From Ignatzschineria rhizosphaerae (GTDB lineage Bacteria > Pseudomonadota > Gammaproteobacteria > Cardiobacteriales > Wohlfahrtiimonadaceae): DNA of 64,000 nucleotides. A program made the position numbers and the translations under genes. Shown piece by piece: positions 26,242-34,952 of this stretch. Position 1 is the first letter of the stretch; each line of letters starts with the position of its first letter. The stretch covers positions 227,001 to 291,000 of the forward strand of contig NZ_CP093379.1 in the NCBI RefSeq assembly GCF_022655595.1, read 5' to 3'. The notes beneath the pieces were generated by a model, which saw nothing but the letters and a program-made list of their open reading frames with translations, did not search any database and had not been told where the DNA came from.

Positions 26242-28339
26242 GTTGAATCCTTATTGTTGAACCTTTAAGTGTCTGTTCTTTTCTTGTTTGATCTGCGCCA
26301 AGACGAATATTCATCAGACTTTTAAGGGTAGGTGATGGCGTATTTTCCGGCTTTTCATCCTTTAAGGGAGCCTCTTCTAAAGAGGGCATTGATTCTAATT
26401 GTAGTTCAGGTAATTGAGGTGCGTCATTATCTAATAATAGCGAGATCTCCTCAGCTTTAACTCTCGCTAATGTCTCTTTGGCAAAAGGAGTATCAAAATC
26501 CTTTAACCATGCATCATAGACTTTTTTGGCAATAGGTGCTGCCACACGAGAACCCGATCCCCCGTTTTCCACAATAACGGCTATTGCTATTTTGGGAGCT
26601 TCAGCAGGTGCAAAAGCAACATACCAAGCGTGGTCATGATGGCGTCTATCAAGGTTTTTTGCATCATACTTAGAACCTTGTGCAATCGTTTTTACCTGTG
26701 CCGTTCCTGTTTTTCCGGCAGTAATATAATCACTAGATTTTGTTGTTCTAGCGGTGCCTCTTGCGCCATGCACTACTGAGATCATGCCATCAATTGCTGC
26801 ATCCCAATAGTGATCATCCTTAAGGACAATCGGAGAGATTGGTGTTGGTAGCACAAACTCTTTTTGGTTTGAAGGTGGCATTGCGGTAGCCCCTAAAATA
26901 TGTGGCTCAAACGCCTCACCTCTCATTCCAACAATGGCTGTTGATTGGGCGATTTGTAGAGGAGTTGTTAACCAATAGCTTTGACCAATTCCTGCGGTAA
27001 TTGTATCGCCAGTATACCAAGGCTGTTTAAAGCGTTGGCGTTTATATTCAGGCGTAGGAGCCACGCCTGCAGATTCACCAATGAGGTCGATATTGGTTCT
27101 AGTACCTAGTGCAAAAGGTTTTAAGAAATCTGTCATTGTGGTTACGCCCATATTATAGGCAAGCTCATAAAAGTAGACATCACAAGAGCGCTCTAATGCT
27201 TTACGAAGATCTGATGGCCCGTAATAGCCCATATCTCTAAATCGGTGGTTATTACCAGGAACAGAGAAGTAACCTTTACAGTTAATAATGGTTTTTTCAG
27301 TAATGAAATCATTTTCTAAACCCGCTAAGCCAATTTGCGGCTTAATCACAGAGCCAGGAGGGTATAATCCTTGCATCACTCGGTTGAGAAATGGGGTTGA
27401 TGGGTCTGTATTGAGCTCGTTAAAGTCTTTATGGGTAATGCCATCGACAAAGAGGTTAGGGTCATAAGTAGGTTTTGACACAAAGGCTAAAATATCGCCA
27501 CTTTGTGGATCAATTGCAACAATTGCGCCATCGTAATCTTCAAGCGCTTCTTCTGCGAGAATTTGGAGTCGAATATCGAGCGTTAAATAGATATTTTTCC
27601 CAGGAATAGGGGGGACTTCACTAATTTTTCGAACCGTGCGCCCTGATGAGCTAGACTCAACAGTCTCAAATCCCATTGTTCCTCGTAAAATATTTTCAAA
27701 GCTCTTTTCAGCGCCTCGTTTACCAATATGTGTAATCCCACTATATTCGTGTTCAAGACCTTGTTCTGTGATTTCTCGAATATCGCGAGTATCTACCCTC
27801 CCAACATAACCAATCGCATGAACGGCTCGGTTTTTATAAGGATAGATGCGCACTAAGTTTGCTCGTAAATGAATGCCGTTAAGTTTATGAAGGTTAATAG
27901 CTATTTGCGCTGATTCATCTTCATTAAGCCCTTTTTTAAGGACAACACTCTCTTGACGATTTGCTCTACGATAGGCTCTTTCAAAGCGGCTAAGCTCATC
28001 TTCAGATAGAGGGATGAGCTCATTAATGGCGGCTAAGACCTCTTCTAAGGGCTGCGTGAGATCCTGACGGATGACTTCAAGGTTATAAACAGGAATGTTT
28101 GTAGCTAAGATTTCACCGTTACGATCGAAAATTTGTCCACGCGTTGGTGGCAGTGGGAGTAGTTTAATTCGATTAGCGTTAGATCTTGTTGTGTAGAGAT
28201 CGTGCTCAATAATTTGTAGATTAAATAATCTTGCGATCAGGAAAATTAAGCCGATCAAGACTAAGAACGCTCCGATAAGTGAGCGTCCAAGAAAGAGGGT
28301 GTTAGTGGTATTTTGCTTTTTTTGTGGTTTCTCTAACAT
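26231..28339 (-). CDS. mrdA: Penicillin-binding protein 2
   Basis: Class B transpeptidase of the elongasome. The 702-residue protein has one N-terminal membrane anchor (about 18-37), the pedestal domain (RGQIFDRNGEILATN near 67), and transpeptidase motifs: PGSVIKP with S330 and K333, ERSCDVYFYELA (SxC, where SxN is usual in many PBPs but SCD is normal in PBP2), and GKTGTAQ near 545. It is some 70 residues longer than E. coli PBP2, mostly in an acidic proline-rich tail after about 620 (LPELQLESMPSLEEAPLKD). It overlaps rodA by 11 bases. Confidence 0.96.
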   Translation of the reverse strand: MLEKPQKKQNTTNTLFLGRSLIGAFLVLIGLIFLIARLFNLQIIEHDLYTTRSNANRIKLLPLPPTRGQIFDRNGEILATNIPVYNLEVIRQDLTQPLEEVLAAINELIPLSEDELSRFERAYRRANRQESVVLKKGLNEDESAQIAINLHKLNGIHLRANLVRIYPYKNRAVHAIGYVGRVDTRDIREITEQGLEHEYSGITHIGKRGAEKSFENILRGTMGFETVESSSSGRTVRKISEVPPIPGKNIYLTLDIRLQILAEEALEDYDGAIVAIDPQSGDILAFVSKPTYDPNLFVDGITHKDFNELNTDPSTPFLNRVMQGLYPPGSVIKPQIGLAGLENDFITEKTIINCKGYFSVPGNNHRFRDMGYYGPSDLRKALERSCDVYFYELAYNMGVTTMTDFLKPFALGTRTNIDLIGESAGVAPTPEYKRQRFKQPWYTGDTITAGIGQSYWLTTPLQIAQSTAIVGMRGEAFEPHILGATAMPPSNQKEFVLPTPISPIVLKDDHYWDAAIDGMISVVHGARGTARTTKSSDYITAGKTGTAQVKTIAQGSKYDAKNLDRRHHDHAWYVAFAPAEAPKIAIAVIVENGGSGSRVAAPIAKKVYDAWLKDFDTPFAKETLARVKAEEISLLLDNDAPQLPELQLESMPSLEEAPLKDEKPENTPSPTLKSLMNIRLGADQTRKEQTLKGSTIRIQHEI

Positions 28340-28354
28340 CTTTCGTTCACCTTC

Positions 28355-28849
28355 TTATTTCTTATCAGTGATACCAAAGATTTCGCAAACTTCATTGAGG
28401 ATGATATTTAAAATCGGCCAGAAGAGGCTCGATACAATAATGGGCATCATCCAGTGAGTAAAGCTTGGTGTTGAGTTCCCAAGAATCCCATTAACCCAAA
28501 TTGCAATAAGTGATTGAGCTGCAAAAACTATCGGAATTAATACTGTTTGTTCAGGGAGTGTTAAGGCCTTGACACGAGAGTAGTATCTTTTAATCAGATA
28601 GCATAGTAGTGCAAAGGTAAAGCCGTGTAGTCCCCAGACAAAAGATTTAGAGATATCTAAAAAAAGACCTGCAAGCCAAGCAGAACCGACACTAAATTGT
28701 GTGCGTAGACGAATAGTCCAGAAAAGCATCATCATTGTCGTCCAATTCGGGCGAATCGCTTCGAAGAATGCCGGCATGGAAATCGTGTCTAAAACAATTG
28801 AGATGCCAAATGTTATTAAAATGATGAAGGAGCGTTTAATCCAATTCAT
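28355..28849 (-). CDS. mreD: Rod shape-determining protein MreD
   Basis: Inner-membrane partner of MreC in the elongasome. Chosen start is ATG at 28849 (MNWIKRSFIILITF), four bases after AGGAG; this gives 164 residues. A longer frame upstream lies wholly inside mreC. Five or six hydrophobic segments, with the conserved RPNWTTMMMLFWTIRL near the N-terminus and WLAGLFLDISKSFVWGLHGFTFALLCYL. It overlaps the mreC stop by 14 bases and is followed by mrdA after 15. Confidence 0.92.
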   Translation of the reverse strand: MNWIKRSFIILITFGISIVLDTISMPAFFEAIRPNWTTMMMLFWTIRLRTQFSVGSAWLAGLFLDISKSFVWGLHGFTFALLCYLIKRYYSRVKALTLPEQTVLIPIVFAAQSLIAIWVNGILGNSTPSFTHWMMPIIVSSLFWPILNIILNEVCEIFGITDKK

Positions 28850-29693
28850 TTTCTCCTCCATTTGATAAAATAAGTACTTCGCGGATACGGTCAAGCTTAG
28901 CCGTTGGGGTTGCAATAATTTTTGCAAAGTAACCTGTGGAATCTACCGTGATTGTTTTGATAATCGCCACAGGGTAGCCTTGAGGAAATCTCTCATCTAA
29001 ACCAGAAGTCACTAGAAGATCGCCCACTTTAACATCATCATCAAAAGCAATGTTGGAGATCTCGATCTCATTGAGTTTACCATTACCATTTGCAATCCCT
29101 CGAATCCCATTACGATTAACCTCAATGGGAAGGGAGTGATGTGGATCTGTTAATAAGATCACTTTACTTGAAGAGGGAGATACTGAGATCGTTTGCCCAA
29201 CAATTCCTAGGTTGTTAAGAACCGGAAGATTTTCTTCAACGCCTTGGCTTGCGCCTTGATTGAGCATCACAATATGGCGATAAGGATCTGAGTTGATATT
29301 AATTAACTCGGCAATAATCGTAGAGTGTTCAAGCTTTGATGAGGATTGCAGTAAGAGTCTTAGTCGTCTATTTTCAGCTGTTAATGCAGCCATTTGCTGG
29401 GTTTCATAGGCAAGGTAGAGCTCTTTTTCTTCTAGCGTTTCAATTCGTTGCAGTAAGATCTCTTTTTCGGTATACCAATCTTGCAATCTATTCAATGCAC
29501 GACTTGGGCTTTCAGCAATTAAAGAGAGTGGATGACTAATCTCTTCTAGATAATATTTAGGATAGCGTAAAAAGTCTGTGCGGTGATCCAAAAACATGAG
29601 CGCGATCGAAAAAAGGCAGAAAAAAACTGCCTTTCCCTTCAGCCCAAAGCTATGGAAATCAAATTGCTCTTGACCTTTATCTTGTTTATCCAT
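28836..29693 (-). CDS. mreC: Rod shape-determining protein MreC
   Basis: Periplasmic scaffold linking MreB to PBP2. The 285-residue protein has a short cytoplasmic N-terminus, one membrane helix (about 19-38), a coiled coil (about 68-115: EKEILLQRIETLEEKELYLAYETQQ...) and a beta domain with VVTSGLDERFPQGYPVAII-like pattern (LLVTSGLDERFPQGYPV) and KVILLTDPHHSLPIEV. All are standard. Second gene of mreBCD, 47 bases after mreB. Confidence 0.95.
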   Translation of the reverse strand: MDKQDKGQEQFDFHSFGLKGKAVFFCLFSIALMFLDHRTDFLRYPKYYLEEISHPLSLIAESPSRALNRLQDWYTEKEILLQRIETLEEKELYLAYETQQMAALTAENRRLRLLLQSSSKLEHSTIIAELININSDPYRHIVMLNQGASQGVEENLPVLNNLGIVGQTISVSPSSSKVILLTDPHHSLPIEVNRNGIRGIANGNGKLNEIEISNIAFDDDVKVGDLLVTSGLDERFPQGYPVAIIKTITVDSTGYFAKIIATPTAKLDRIREVLILSNGGENELD

Positions 29694-29740
29694 GGATCTT
29701 TAACGTTATAAATAGGTGATAGTTAGAGATGAATGGTTAA

Positions 29741-30793
29741 TTATTCAAGACCAAAGGCATTGCTACCATAAACTCCTTGGAGTTCTAGTGCTTTACCACC
29801 GCCTCTTACAACGCAAGTTAAAGGATCATCGGCAATAATGGCATCAAGACCAGTCTCTTCAGAGATGAGTTGATCGATATTGCGAAGTAAAGCACCACCA
29901 CCAGTGATAACAATACCACGCTCAGAAATATCCGCCGCAAGTTCAGGAGGCGTTGATTCTAAAGCAAGCTGTACTGCGCTCACAATTCCTTGTAGTGGTT
30001 CCATTAACGCTTCAAGAATCTCATTTGAGGTTAAGGAGAATGTGCGTGGTAAGCCTTCACTTAAGTTACGACCACGTACTTGAGTTTCTAAAACTTCAGC
30101 AGTTGGGAATGCTGTTCCAATATCTTGTTTAATACGCTCAGCTGTTGGTTCCCCAATTAACATGCCGTAGTTACGACGAACATAGTTAATAATCGCTTCA
30201 TCGAAAGTATCTCCACCGATACGAACTGAATTTGCATAAACGATTCCTGTTAGGGAGATCACAGCGACTTCAGATGTTCCGCCACCGATATCTAATACCA
30301 TTGATCCCGTTGCTTCATGTACCGGAATTCCTGCGCCTAGTGCTGCTGCCATTGGCTCTGGAATTAATCTTGCTTCTAATGCACCAGCGCTTTCAGCGGC
30401 TTCCTTGATGGCTCGGCGTTCAACGTGAGTTGCACCTGATGGAACACAAACAATCACGCGAGGATTAGGACGACCTAGTAAAATATTACGTTTTAAAACT
30501 TGGTTGATAAAGTTTTCAAGCATGATTTCTGTTTTAGGAAGATCAGCAATAACGCCATCTTTAAGAGGGCGCGTTGTCTCAATGGTGTCAGGAGTTCTGC
30601 CAAGCATGAGTTTTGCTTCTTGCCCAACAGCAGAAAGGCGTGGACGACCGGTTCTAAGGTCACGTTCGATCGCAACAACAGATGGTTCGTTTAATACAAT
30701 GCCTTGACCACGCATATAGATAAGGGTGTTCGCTGTACCAAGGTCAATTGAAAGATCGCGGGAAAAAAAAGACTTCAAACGTTTTGGGATCAT
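29741..30793 (-). CDS. mreB: Rod shape-determining actin homologue MreB
   Basis: Actin-like ATPase that organises side-wall synthesis. The 350-residue protein shows the N-terminal amphipathic [18 protein letters not shown] phosphate-1 loop, [14 protein letters not shown] as phosphate 2, [14 protein letters not shown], and [17 protein letters not shown] as the adenosine motif. It is the first gene of the minus-strand mreBCD-mrdA-rodA unit and is divergent from tpiA across 163 bases, which must hold both promoters. Confidence 0.98.
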   Translation of the reverse strand: MIPKRLKSFFSRDLSIDLGTANTLIYMRGQGIVLNEPSVVAIERDLRTGRPRLSAVGQEAKLMLGRTPDTIETTRPLKDGVIADLPKTEIMLENFINQVLKRNILLGRPNPRVIVCVPSGATHVERRAIKEAAESAGALEARLIPEPMAAALGAGIPVHEATGSMVLDIGGGTSEVAVISLTGIVYANSVRIGGDTFDEAIINYVRRNYGMLIGEPTAERIKQDIGTAFPTAEVLETQVRGRNLSEGLPRTFSLTSNEILEALMEPLQGIVSAVQLALESTPPELAADISERGIVITGGGALLRNIDQLISEETGLDAIIADDPLTCVVRGGGKALELQGVYGSNAFGLE

Positions 30794-30956
30794 ATCTTTG
30801 TACTCAATGAAAAGTCGGTTAACTTACTACCCATACCATAAATTTTGCAAAAGTAGGCAGGCACTAGAAAATAAGGTACGATTATAGCAATTATTAGCAT
30901 TGAATGATTAAATATTTAGAAATTTTTTTATAATACTGGTTTAAGGAATTAATAAA

Positions 30957-31706
30957 ATGAAACAGAAGAAACGTTTTGTTGCAGGAAATTGGAAAATGAA
31001 TGGCTCATTGTCACAAAATCGTGACCTATTAAATGCGCTCATTGAGACAGTTAAAGACGCGGATTCAGATGTTGTTGTATTTCCACCAGCAATTTACATT
31101 CAACAAGTTGCGACCATTTTAGATGGGATGAATATTAAAGTAGGCGTACAAAATATCTCTTTCGAAGCTAAAGGTGCATTTACCGGTGAAATCTCTTTAT
31201 CGATGGTAAAAGATTTTGGTTGTGATTATATTTTAATCGGGCACTCAGAAAGACGAACGCTTTATGGTGAGACAGATGCGGATGTGGCAAAGAAAATGAA
31301 GGTTGTTGTAGCGGCTGGATTAACACCTGTAATCTGTGTTGGTGAAACGCTGGAAGAGCGAGAGAGTGGAAAAACAGAAGATGTGATTAAAGCGCAATTA
31401 ACATCTGTTATTGATGAGATTGGTATTGAGGCATTTAAAAATGCTGTTATCGCTTATGAGCCAGTATGGGCAATTGGTACAGGTAAGACTGCGACTCCGG
31501 AAGAAGCCGATCAGGTTCATGAGTTTATTCACTGTACATTAAAAGCTTACGATGATAAGATATCTGACCTTGTGAGAGTCGTTTATGGTGGAAGTGTGAA
31601 TGCTTCAAACGTTGATTCGCTCTTCGCAAAAGAGAATATTGATGGGGCTCTTGTTGGAGGCGCATCGTTAGAAGCTGAAGGATTTACAAAGATTGCTTTA
31701 GCATAA
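30957..31706 (+). CDS. tpiA: Triosephosphate isomerase
   Basis: Interconverts dihydroxyacetone phosphate and glyceraldehyde-3-phosphate. The 249-residue TIM barrel has K13 in GNWKMNGS, H96 in LIGHSERR, E168 in AYEPVWAIGTGKTATPEEA, and the phosphate-binding VVYGGSVNASN. A TATAAT -10 lies at 30929-30934 with a poor -35. secG follows after 20 bases, then the tRNA, the same order as in many gammaproteobacteria. Confidence 0.98.
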   Translation: MKQKKRFVAGNWKMNGSLSQNRDLLNALIETVKDADSDVVVFPPAIYIQQVATILDGMNIKVGVQNISFEAKGAFTGEISLSMVKDFGCDYILIGHSERRTLYGETDADVAKKMKVVVAAGLTPVICVGETLEERESGKTEDVIKAQLTSVIDEIGIEAFKNAVIAYEPVWAIGTGKTATPEEADQVHEFIHCTLKAYDDKISDLVRVVYGGSVNASNVDSLFAKENIDGALVGGASLEAEGFTKIALA

Positions 31707-31726
31707 TCTTATATAAGGTAGAGAAG

Positions 31727-32038
31727 ATGTTTGATAATCTAATTTATGTTCTACATATTGTAGTATGTCTTATTATCATTGGTCTTGTGTTAGTACAGCA
31801 AGGCAAAGGCGCAAGCATTGGCGCATCATTTGGGCAGGGCGCTTCGGGCACTGTGTTTGGTGCTGCGGGTAAAGCAAACTTTTTAGCGCGCTTAACGAAA
31901 TGGATGGTTGTGCTATTTTTCATCACAAGCCTTGTAATGATGTTTAATTCAGGTAAGATTACCGCTAGCAAAAGTGTGATTGACTCTCTCCCAACTCAGG
32001 AAGTCCCTGTTATTGGTGGAGCACCTACTACAAATTAA
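31727..32038 (+). CDS. secG: Preprotein translocase subunit SecG
   Basis: Small inner-membrane subunit that assists SecYEG/SecA export. 103 residues with two membrane helices (about 3-22 and 56-74) and the conserved cytoplasmic loop VLVQQGKGASIGASFGQG, then GAAGKANFLARLTKW. The first tRNA-Leu begins 20 bases after the stop, as in E. coli secG-leuU. Confidence 0.95.
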   Translation: MFDNLIYVLHIVVCLIIIGLVLVQQGKGASIGASFGQGASGTVFGAAGKANFLARLTKWMVVLFFITSLVMMFNSGKITASKSVIDSLPTQEVPVIGGAPTTN

Positions 32039-32058
32039 TGGATAGTTAGTCAAAAAAT

Positions 32059-32143
32059 GCCGGCGTGGTGGAATTGGTAGACACGCTACCTTGAGGTGGT
32101 AGTGCGTAACTGCGTCCCAGTTCAAATCTGGGCGTCGGTACCA
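32059..32143 (+). tRNA. tRNA-Leu(GAG), copy 1
   Basis: 85 nt including encoded CCA. Acceptor GCCGGCG pairs with CGTCGGT (one G-U at each of two positions). Anticodon stem CTACC/GGTAG with loop TTGAGGT gives anticodon GAG. A long variable arm is present (class II) and the T loop is TTCAAAT. It lies directly after secG and is probably co-transcribed with it. Confidence 0.97.
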
Positions 32144-32154
32144 TATAAATAGAG

Positions 32155-32187
32155 AAGCCCTAACTTTTATAGAAGTTAGGGTTTTTT
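32155..32187 (+). terminator. Terminator after tRNA-Leu copy 1
   Basis: GCCCTAACTT-TTATAG-AAGTTAGGG plus T6. Ends the tpiA-secG-tRNA unit. The hairpin is related in sequence to the one after copy 2. Confidence 0.9.
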
Positions 32188-32209
32188 GTTGTTTTTAATA
32201 AAATGCCGT

Positions 32210-32366
32210 TATAGCCGATTTGGTTTAAGAGGTGTTATTTAAAAAGCAAAGTAGTACGGCATGTGAATCAAACTCGCTTGCGTGATGCTAAATAGCGCTA
32301 TTTTTGTATCTTTCGTAACCGATGCTTGGCAATCTAATTCAGTAATTTTTGAGCAGACTTAACGAT
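32210..32366 (+). repeat. MITE-like element, copy E (short variant, diverged)
   Basis: Starts TATAGCCGATTTGGTTTAAG. Interior GAATCAAACTCGCTTGCGTG and TAACCGATGCTTGGCAATCT matches the family with many substitutions; the right end is degraded. It lies between the two tRNA-Leu genes. Confidence 0.7.
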
Positions 32367-32404
32367 AATGGGATAGCTATAAAAGATAAATTGGGAGGAG
32401 GTTG

Positions 32405-32589
32405 ATGATTGTGTTTGTAGTTTTTTTAGTGGGACTTGGCATTACCATTTAAATATCCGTCAAGTTGGTGGTGTGAAAGATTGGGCTTTGTCTCTTTTTA
32501 AGGGATTGATTATATTGGGTTGTTTGGTGTTTAAAGTTTTTTATTTAAAGATGGTGGATTATTTTTTATCATTAGCTTGTCAGCGGTAG
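32405..32589 (+). pseudogene. Possible frameshifted small membrane-protein gene
   Basis: A strong GGGAGGAGG site precedes ATG at 32405, which encodes MIVFVVFLVGLGITI and then stops at 32450. One base out of phase, the reading frame continues without stop as NIRQVGGVKDWALSLFKGL, then a hydrophobic stretch, to a stop at 32587. Joined, this would be a ~61-residue protein with two hydrophobic segments. No family recognised. It could instead be a 15-residue peptide gene or chance. It lies just before the promoter of the second tRNA. Confidence 0.35.
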
Positions 32590-32605
32590 GGAATGGCTGT
32601 AGTAT
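32577..32605 (+). promoter_or_regulatory. Sigma-70 promoter of tRNA-Leu copy 2
   Basis: TTGTCA (32577-32582), 17-base spacer, TAGTAT (32600-32605), about 47 bases of leader before the tRNA. It means the second copy does not depend on read-through from secG. Confidence 0.6.
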
Positions 32606-32658
32606 AGTCCATCTTGATTCAGCGGAACTTTAAAAGTAACTCTGATTAGAGATGATAT

Positions 32659-32743
32659 GCCGGCGTGGTGGAATTGGTAGACACGCTACCTTGAGGTGGT
32701 AGTGCGTAACTGCGTCCCAGTTCAAATCTGGGCGTCGGTACCA
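32659..32743 (+). tRNA. tRNA-Leu(GAG), copy 2
   Basis: Identical over 85 nt to the copy at 32059 and displaced by exactly 600 bases. Upstream flanks are unrelated, but the downstream 40 bases, including the terminator, are similar (CCATATAAATAGAGAAGCCC against CCATATTAATGAAAAGCCCT). This indicates duplication of tRNA plus terminator. Confidence 0.97.
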
Positions 32744-32751
32744 TATTAATG

Positions 32752-32787
32752 AAAAGCCCTAGCTTTTATAAAGCTAGGGCTTTTTCT
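32752..32787 (+). terminator. Terminator after tRNA-Leu copy 2
   Basis: AAGCCCTAGCTTT-TAT-AAAGCTAGGGCTT plus T run. Confidence 0.9.
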
Positions 32788-33012
32788 TTGCTTGCGGTAA
32801 AATGATGATATTGCCCTCATAGTTATTTCTTTTTTGAAAATTTTAGAAGTCTTTACTGAAAGTTCACTATACTTGGAGCAAGACCAAATAGGGATACTTA
32901 TAGTGTAATCCACACTGTATACGGGGAGGTTGTTTGAGGATATGAGTAATTGTATCCTTAGATGAATAATAATTCTCGATAGAACTCGGCTTATAGATCG
33001 ACTCGCAAAACT
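32788..33012. other. Gap with no supported gene
   Basis: Between the tRNA terminator and the next terminator I see only short frames with no ribosome site. A short TAGTGTAATCCACACTGTATAC segment-like dyad (about 32898-32919) is the only structure noticed. Confidence 0.4.
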
Positions 33013-33046
33013 AAAAAGCCTTCTTAGTAATCTAAGAAGGCTTTTG
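33013..33046. terminator. Terminator downstream of the histidine phosphatase gene
   Basis: AAAAGCCTTCTTAG-TAAT-CTAAGAAGGCTTTT, a 14-bp stem, works in both directions and lies 14 bases past the stop of the minus-strand gene. Confidence 0.9.
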
Positions 33047-33059
33047 CTTTAAGCTCATT

Positions 33060-33683
33060 TTATTTTAAATGAGAAGTATCATTCAATTTTTTAATAGTTA
33101 AACATCCATGTTTGTCTTGTATTAAATGTGTAATGCTACAAGGATCGATGCTATACATGATATTTGTAAGATGATGATCTTCTGTAATATTTAACCACCA
33201 ATGTATCATGCAAATAATGGCATTAGCATGTGAAATAATAATGACTGTATCATCATGCGTTTGTGAGTGAATTTCTTCCATTGTTTGATTAATGCGTTGA
33301 CTTAGCATTCTCCAGCTTTCTCCGTTTTGATATGGAGTCCAATCTAGAGTAGGTCCTGTAATAGGGTTTAGTAGCTTTTTGGCATCACCTATAGAAATAT
33401 TTTTAGCTATACCATTATTTAATTCGCGTAAACCTAAATGATAGTGAATGTAATTGATTTTGAGATGAGATTGAATTTGTTGTGCTGTAGTTTGTGCGCG
33501 TATAAGATCGCTGCTATATAAACTAATATGAGCCCTTTCTGATAAATAACTAAAAATGGTTTTTGCAGTTTTTAAAGCTTGTTGCATACCTAATGCTGTG
33601 AGTGGATGATCGCTCCAGCCTCCAGTAAGTTTATTTGCTAGGTGTTCAGCTTCACCATGTCTAATCAGTATTAATTCTTTCAT
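33060..33683 (-). CDS. Histidine phosphatase family protein
   Basis: Phosphoglycerate-mutase-like phosphatase. The 207-residue protein has LIRHGEAEH with phosphohistidine H9 in the RHG motif, SSDLIRAQTTAQQI (second conserved Arg), LRELNNG, and IISHANAII with the second catalytic His. The rest is typical of cobC/gpmB-like phosphatases without clear substrate. Codon and amino-acid composition (more His, Ile, Asn) look more AT-rich than neighbouring housekeeping genes, hinting at later acquisition or relaxed constraint. Monocistronic between two terminators. Confidence 0.85.
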   Translation of the reverse strand: MKELILIRHGEAEHLANKLTGGWSDHPLTALGMQQALKTAKTIFSYLSERAHISLYSSDLIRAQTTAQQIQSHLKINYIHYHLGLRELNNGIAKNISIGDAKKLLNPITGPTLDWTPYQNGESWRMLSQRINQTMEEIHSQTHDDTVIIISHANAIICMIHWWLNITEDHHLTNIMYSIDPCSITHLIQDKHGCLTIKKLNDTSHLK

Positions 33684-33725
33684 TGTGATAGAGATAAGCT
33701 AATATTGGTTTTGTGAGTATTATAC

Positions 33726-33756
33726 AAAAATGCCTGAACAAGTCAGGCATTTTTTA
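33726..33756 (+). terminator. Terminator upstream of pilC
   Basis: AAATGCCTGA-ACAAG-TCAGGCATTT plus T run on the plus strand. No plus-strand gene ends here, so it may be a relic of a gene once ahead of pilC, or it insulates pilC from read-through. Confidence 0.75.
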
Positions 33757-33818
33757 GTTTACTTAAAGTATTTGAGTTAACTATTTTTGTTTATCTCCAA
33801 GGATCGTGCCTTTACGGA

Positions 33819-34952
33819 ATGGTGAAAAATGCTGTTAGAGAGGTTAATCCCTCTTTATGGGAAAATAGACTACTGTTACTTCTGGGTAATAATAAGGTGG
33901 GTTTGGGTGTGGGGATTCGTTTAAAGCGTGAGGAGCGGTTATTTTTTACTGAGCAAATCTCTCTTTTGCTCGCTGCAGGGGTTCCTATTACTAAGGCGTT
34001 AGACCTACTGCTTCATTCTGCTAAAAAGCGCTCATTATCACTTTTTTTGCAAAAACTTAAAGAGGCAGTAATCTCCGGAGCACCGATTTCATCTGTTTTA
34101 ACGCTTTATCCTCGCTCGTTTTCGCAGCTATATATTGCGTTGATTGAAGTGGGGGAGGCCGCTGGTAGATTGCCGGAAATTTTTGATTATCTTGCAAGTA
34201 TTGAGCGCCGAAGATTAGTGACTTTAAAGGCTATTCGAAAGGCCTTAATTTATCCTTTAATGGTGATTGTTGTTGCGATGGCGGTGCTTGTTTTTATTCT
34301 TGTAGCAGTGGTACCGACATTTGAAGGACTCTATCAATCAAGTGGCGTTGAATTGCCGGAAATTACCCAAAAAATTATCAATCTTTCTCACTTTTTGTTA
34401 TCACATGGCAGTTGGGTATTGTTCTATACAATTTTATTGTTATGGATTATTCGGAAGGTGCTACAAAGAGAGGGGCTTTTACGAAAAAAATTAGATTATC
34501 TAATTATTAAGTCTCCTTTAGTGGGAAGGTTGTTGTTAGCGAATTTTAATGCGGGGTTTTCTCAGATTATTAGTGTAATGATTGATTCGGGCATCCCACT
34601 TATTAAGAGTCTTCAATTATATGAGGGAGGCGTAAGTAATTTATATTTGCGAAAGCAGCTGCGCCTCTTAAGAAGCTCACTTGAGCAAGGTCAGTCCTTT
34701 TATATAGCTGCTCAAGATCGCCCAATTTTTACAGATGTGACTTTAACGTTAATTTCAGTGGGAGAAGTGAGTGGAACGCTAATAAAGGTTTTAGAGAGAT
34801 CGGGTGAATATCATGCTGATCAGGTTGAGGAGCGGGTGGATGCTTTTGTCGCATTAATTGATCCGCTCTCTTTGCTGTTTATTGGTCTTATTGTCGGAGT
34901 TATTCTTATAGCGCTTTATCTGCCAATGTTTAACATGGGGATGGTGATATGA
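33819..34952 (+). CDS. pilC: Type IV pilus inner-membrane platform protein PilC (GspF family)
   Basis: Polytopic platform on which PilB acts. Two T2SSF repeats: about 38-160 (FFTEQISLLLAAGVPITKALDLL, IEVGEAAGRLPEIFDYLA) and about 235-365 (FNAGFSQIISVMIDSGIPLIKSL, ISVGEVSGTLIKVLERSGEYH), each followed by membrane segments. 377 residues; it is some 25-30 shorter than common PilC, missing much of the N-terminal cytoplasmic extension. The ATG is weakly supported, with AAGGA 15 bases away. Overlaps pilD by four bases (ATGA). PilB is encoded 18 kb away. Confidence 0.92.
   Translation: MVKNAVREVNPSLWENRLLLLLGNNKVGLGVGIRLKREERLFFTEQISLLLAAGVPITKALDLLLHSAKKRSLSLFLQKLKEAVISGAPISSVLTLYPRSFSQLYIALIEVGEAAGRLPEIFDYLASIERRRLVTLKAIRKALIYPLMVIVVAMAVLVFILVAVVPTFEGLYQSSGVELPEITQKIINLSHFLLSHGSWVLFYTILLLWIIRKVLQREGLLRKKLDYLIIKSPLVGRLLLANFNAGFSQIISVMIDSGIPLIKSLQLYEGGVSNLYLRKQLRLLRSSLEQGQSFYIAAQDRPIFTDVTLTLISVGEVSGTLIKVLERSGEYHADQVEERVDAFVALIDPLSLLFIGLIVGVILIALYLPMFNMGMVI

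Noticed and set aside
32788-33012. Possible integrative element remnant after the second tRNA-Leu
   Set aside because: No integrase, direct repeat of the tRNA 3' end or other marker found in the gap.
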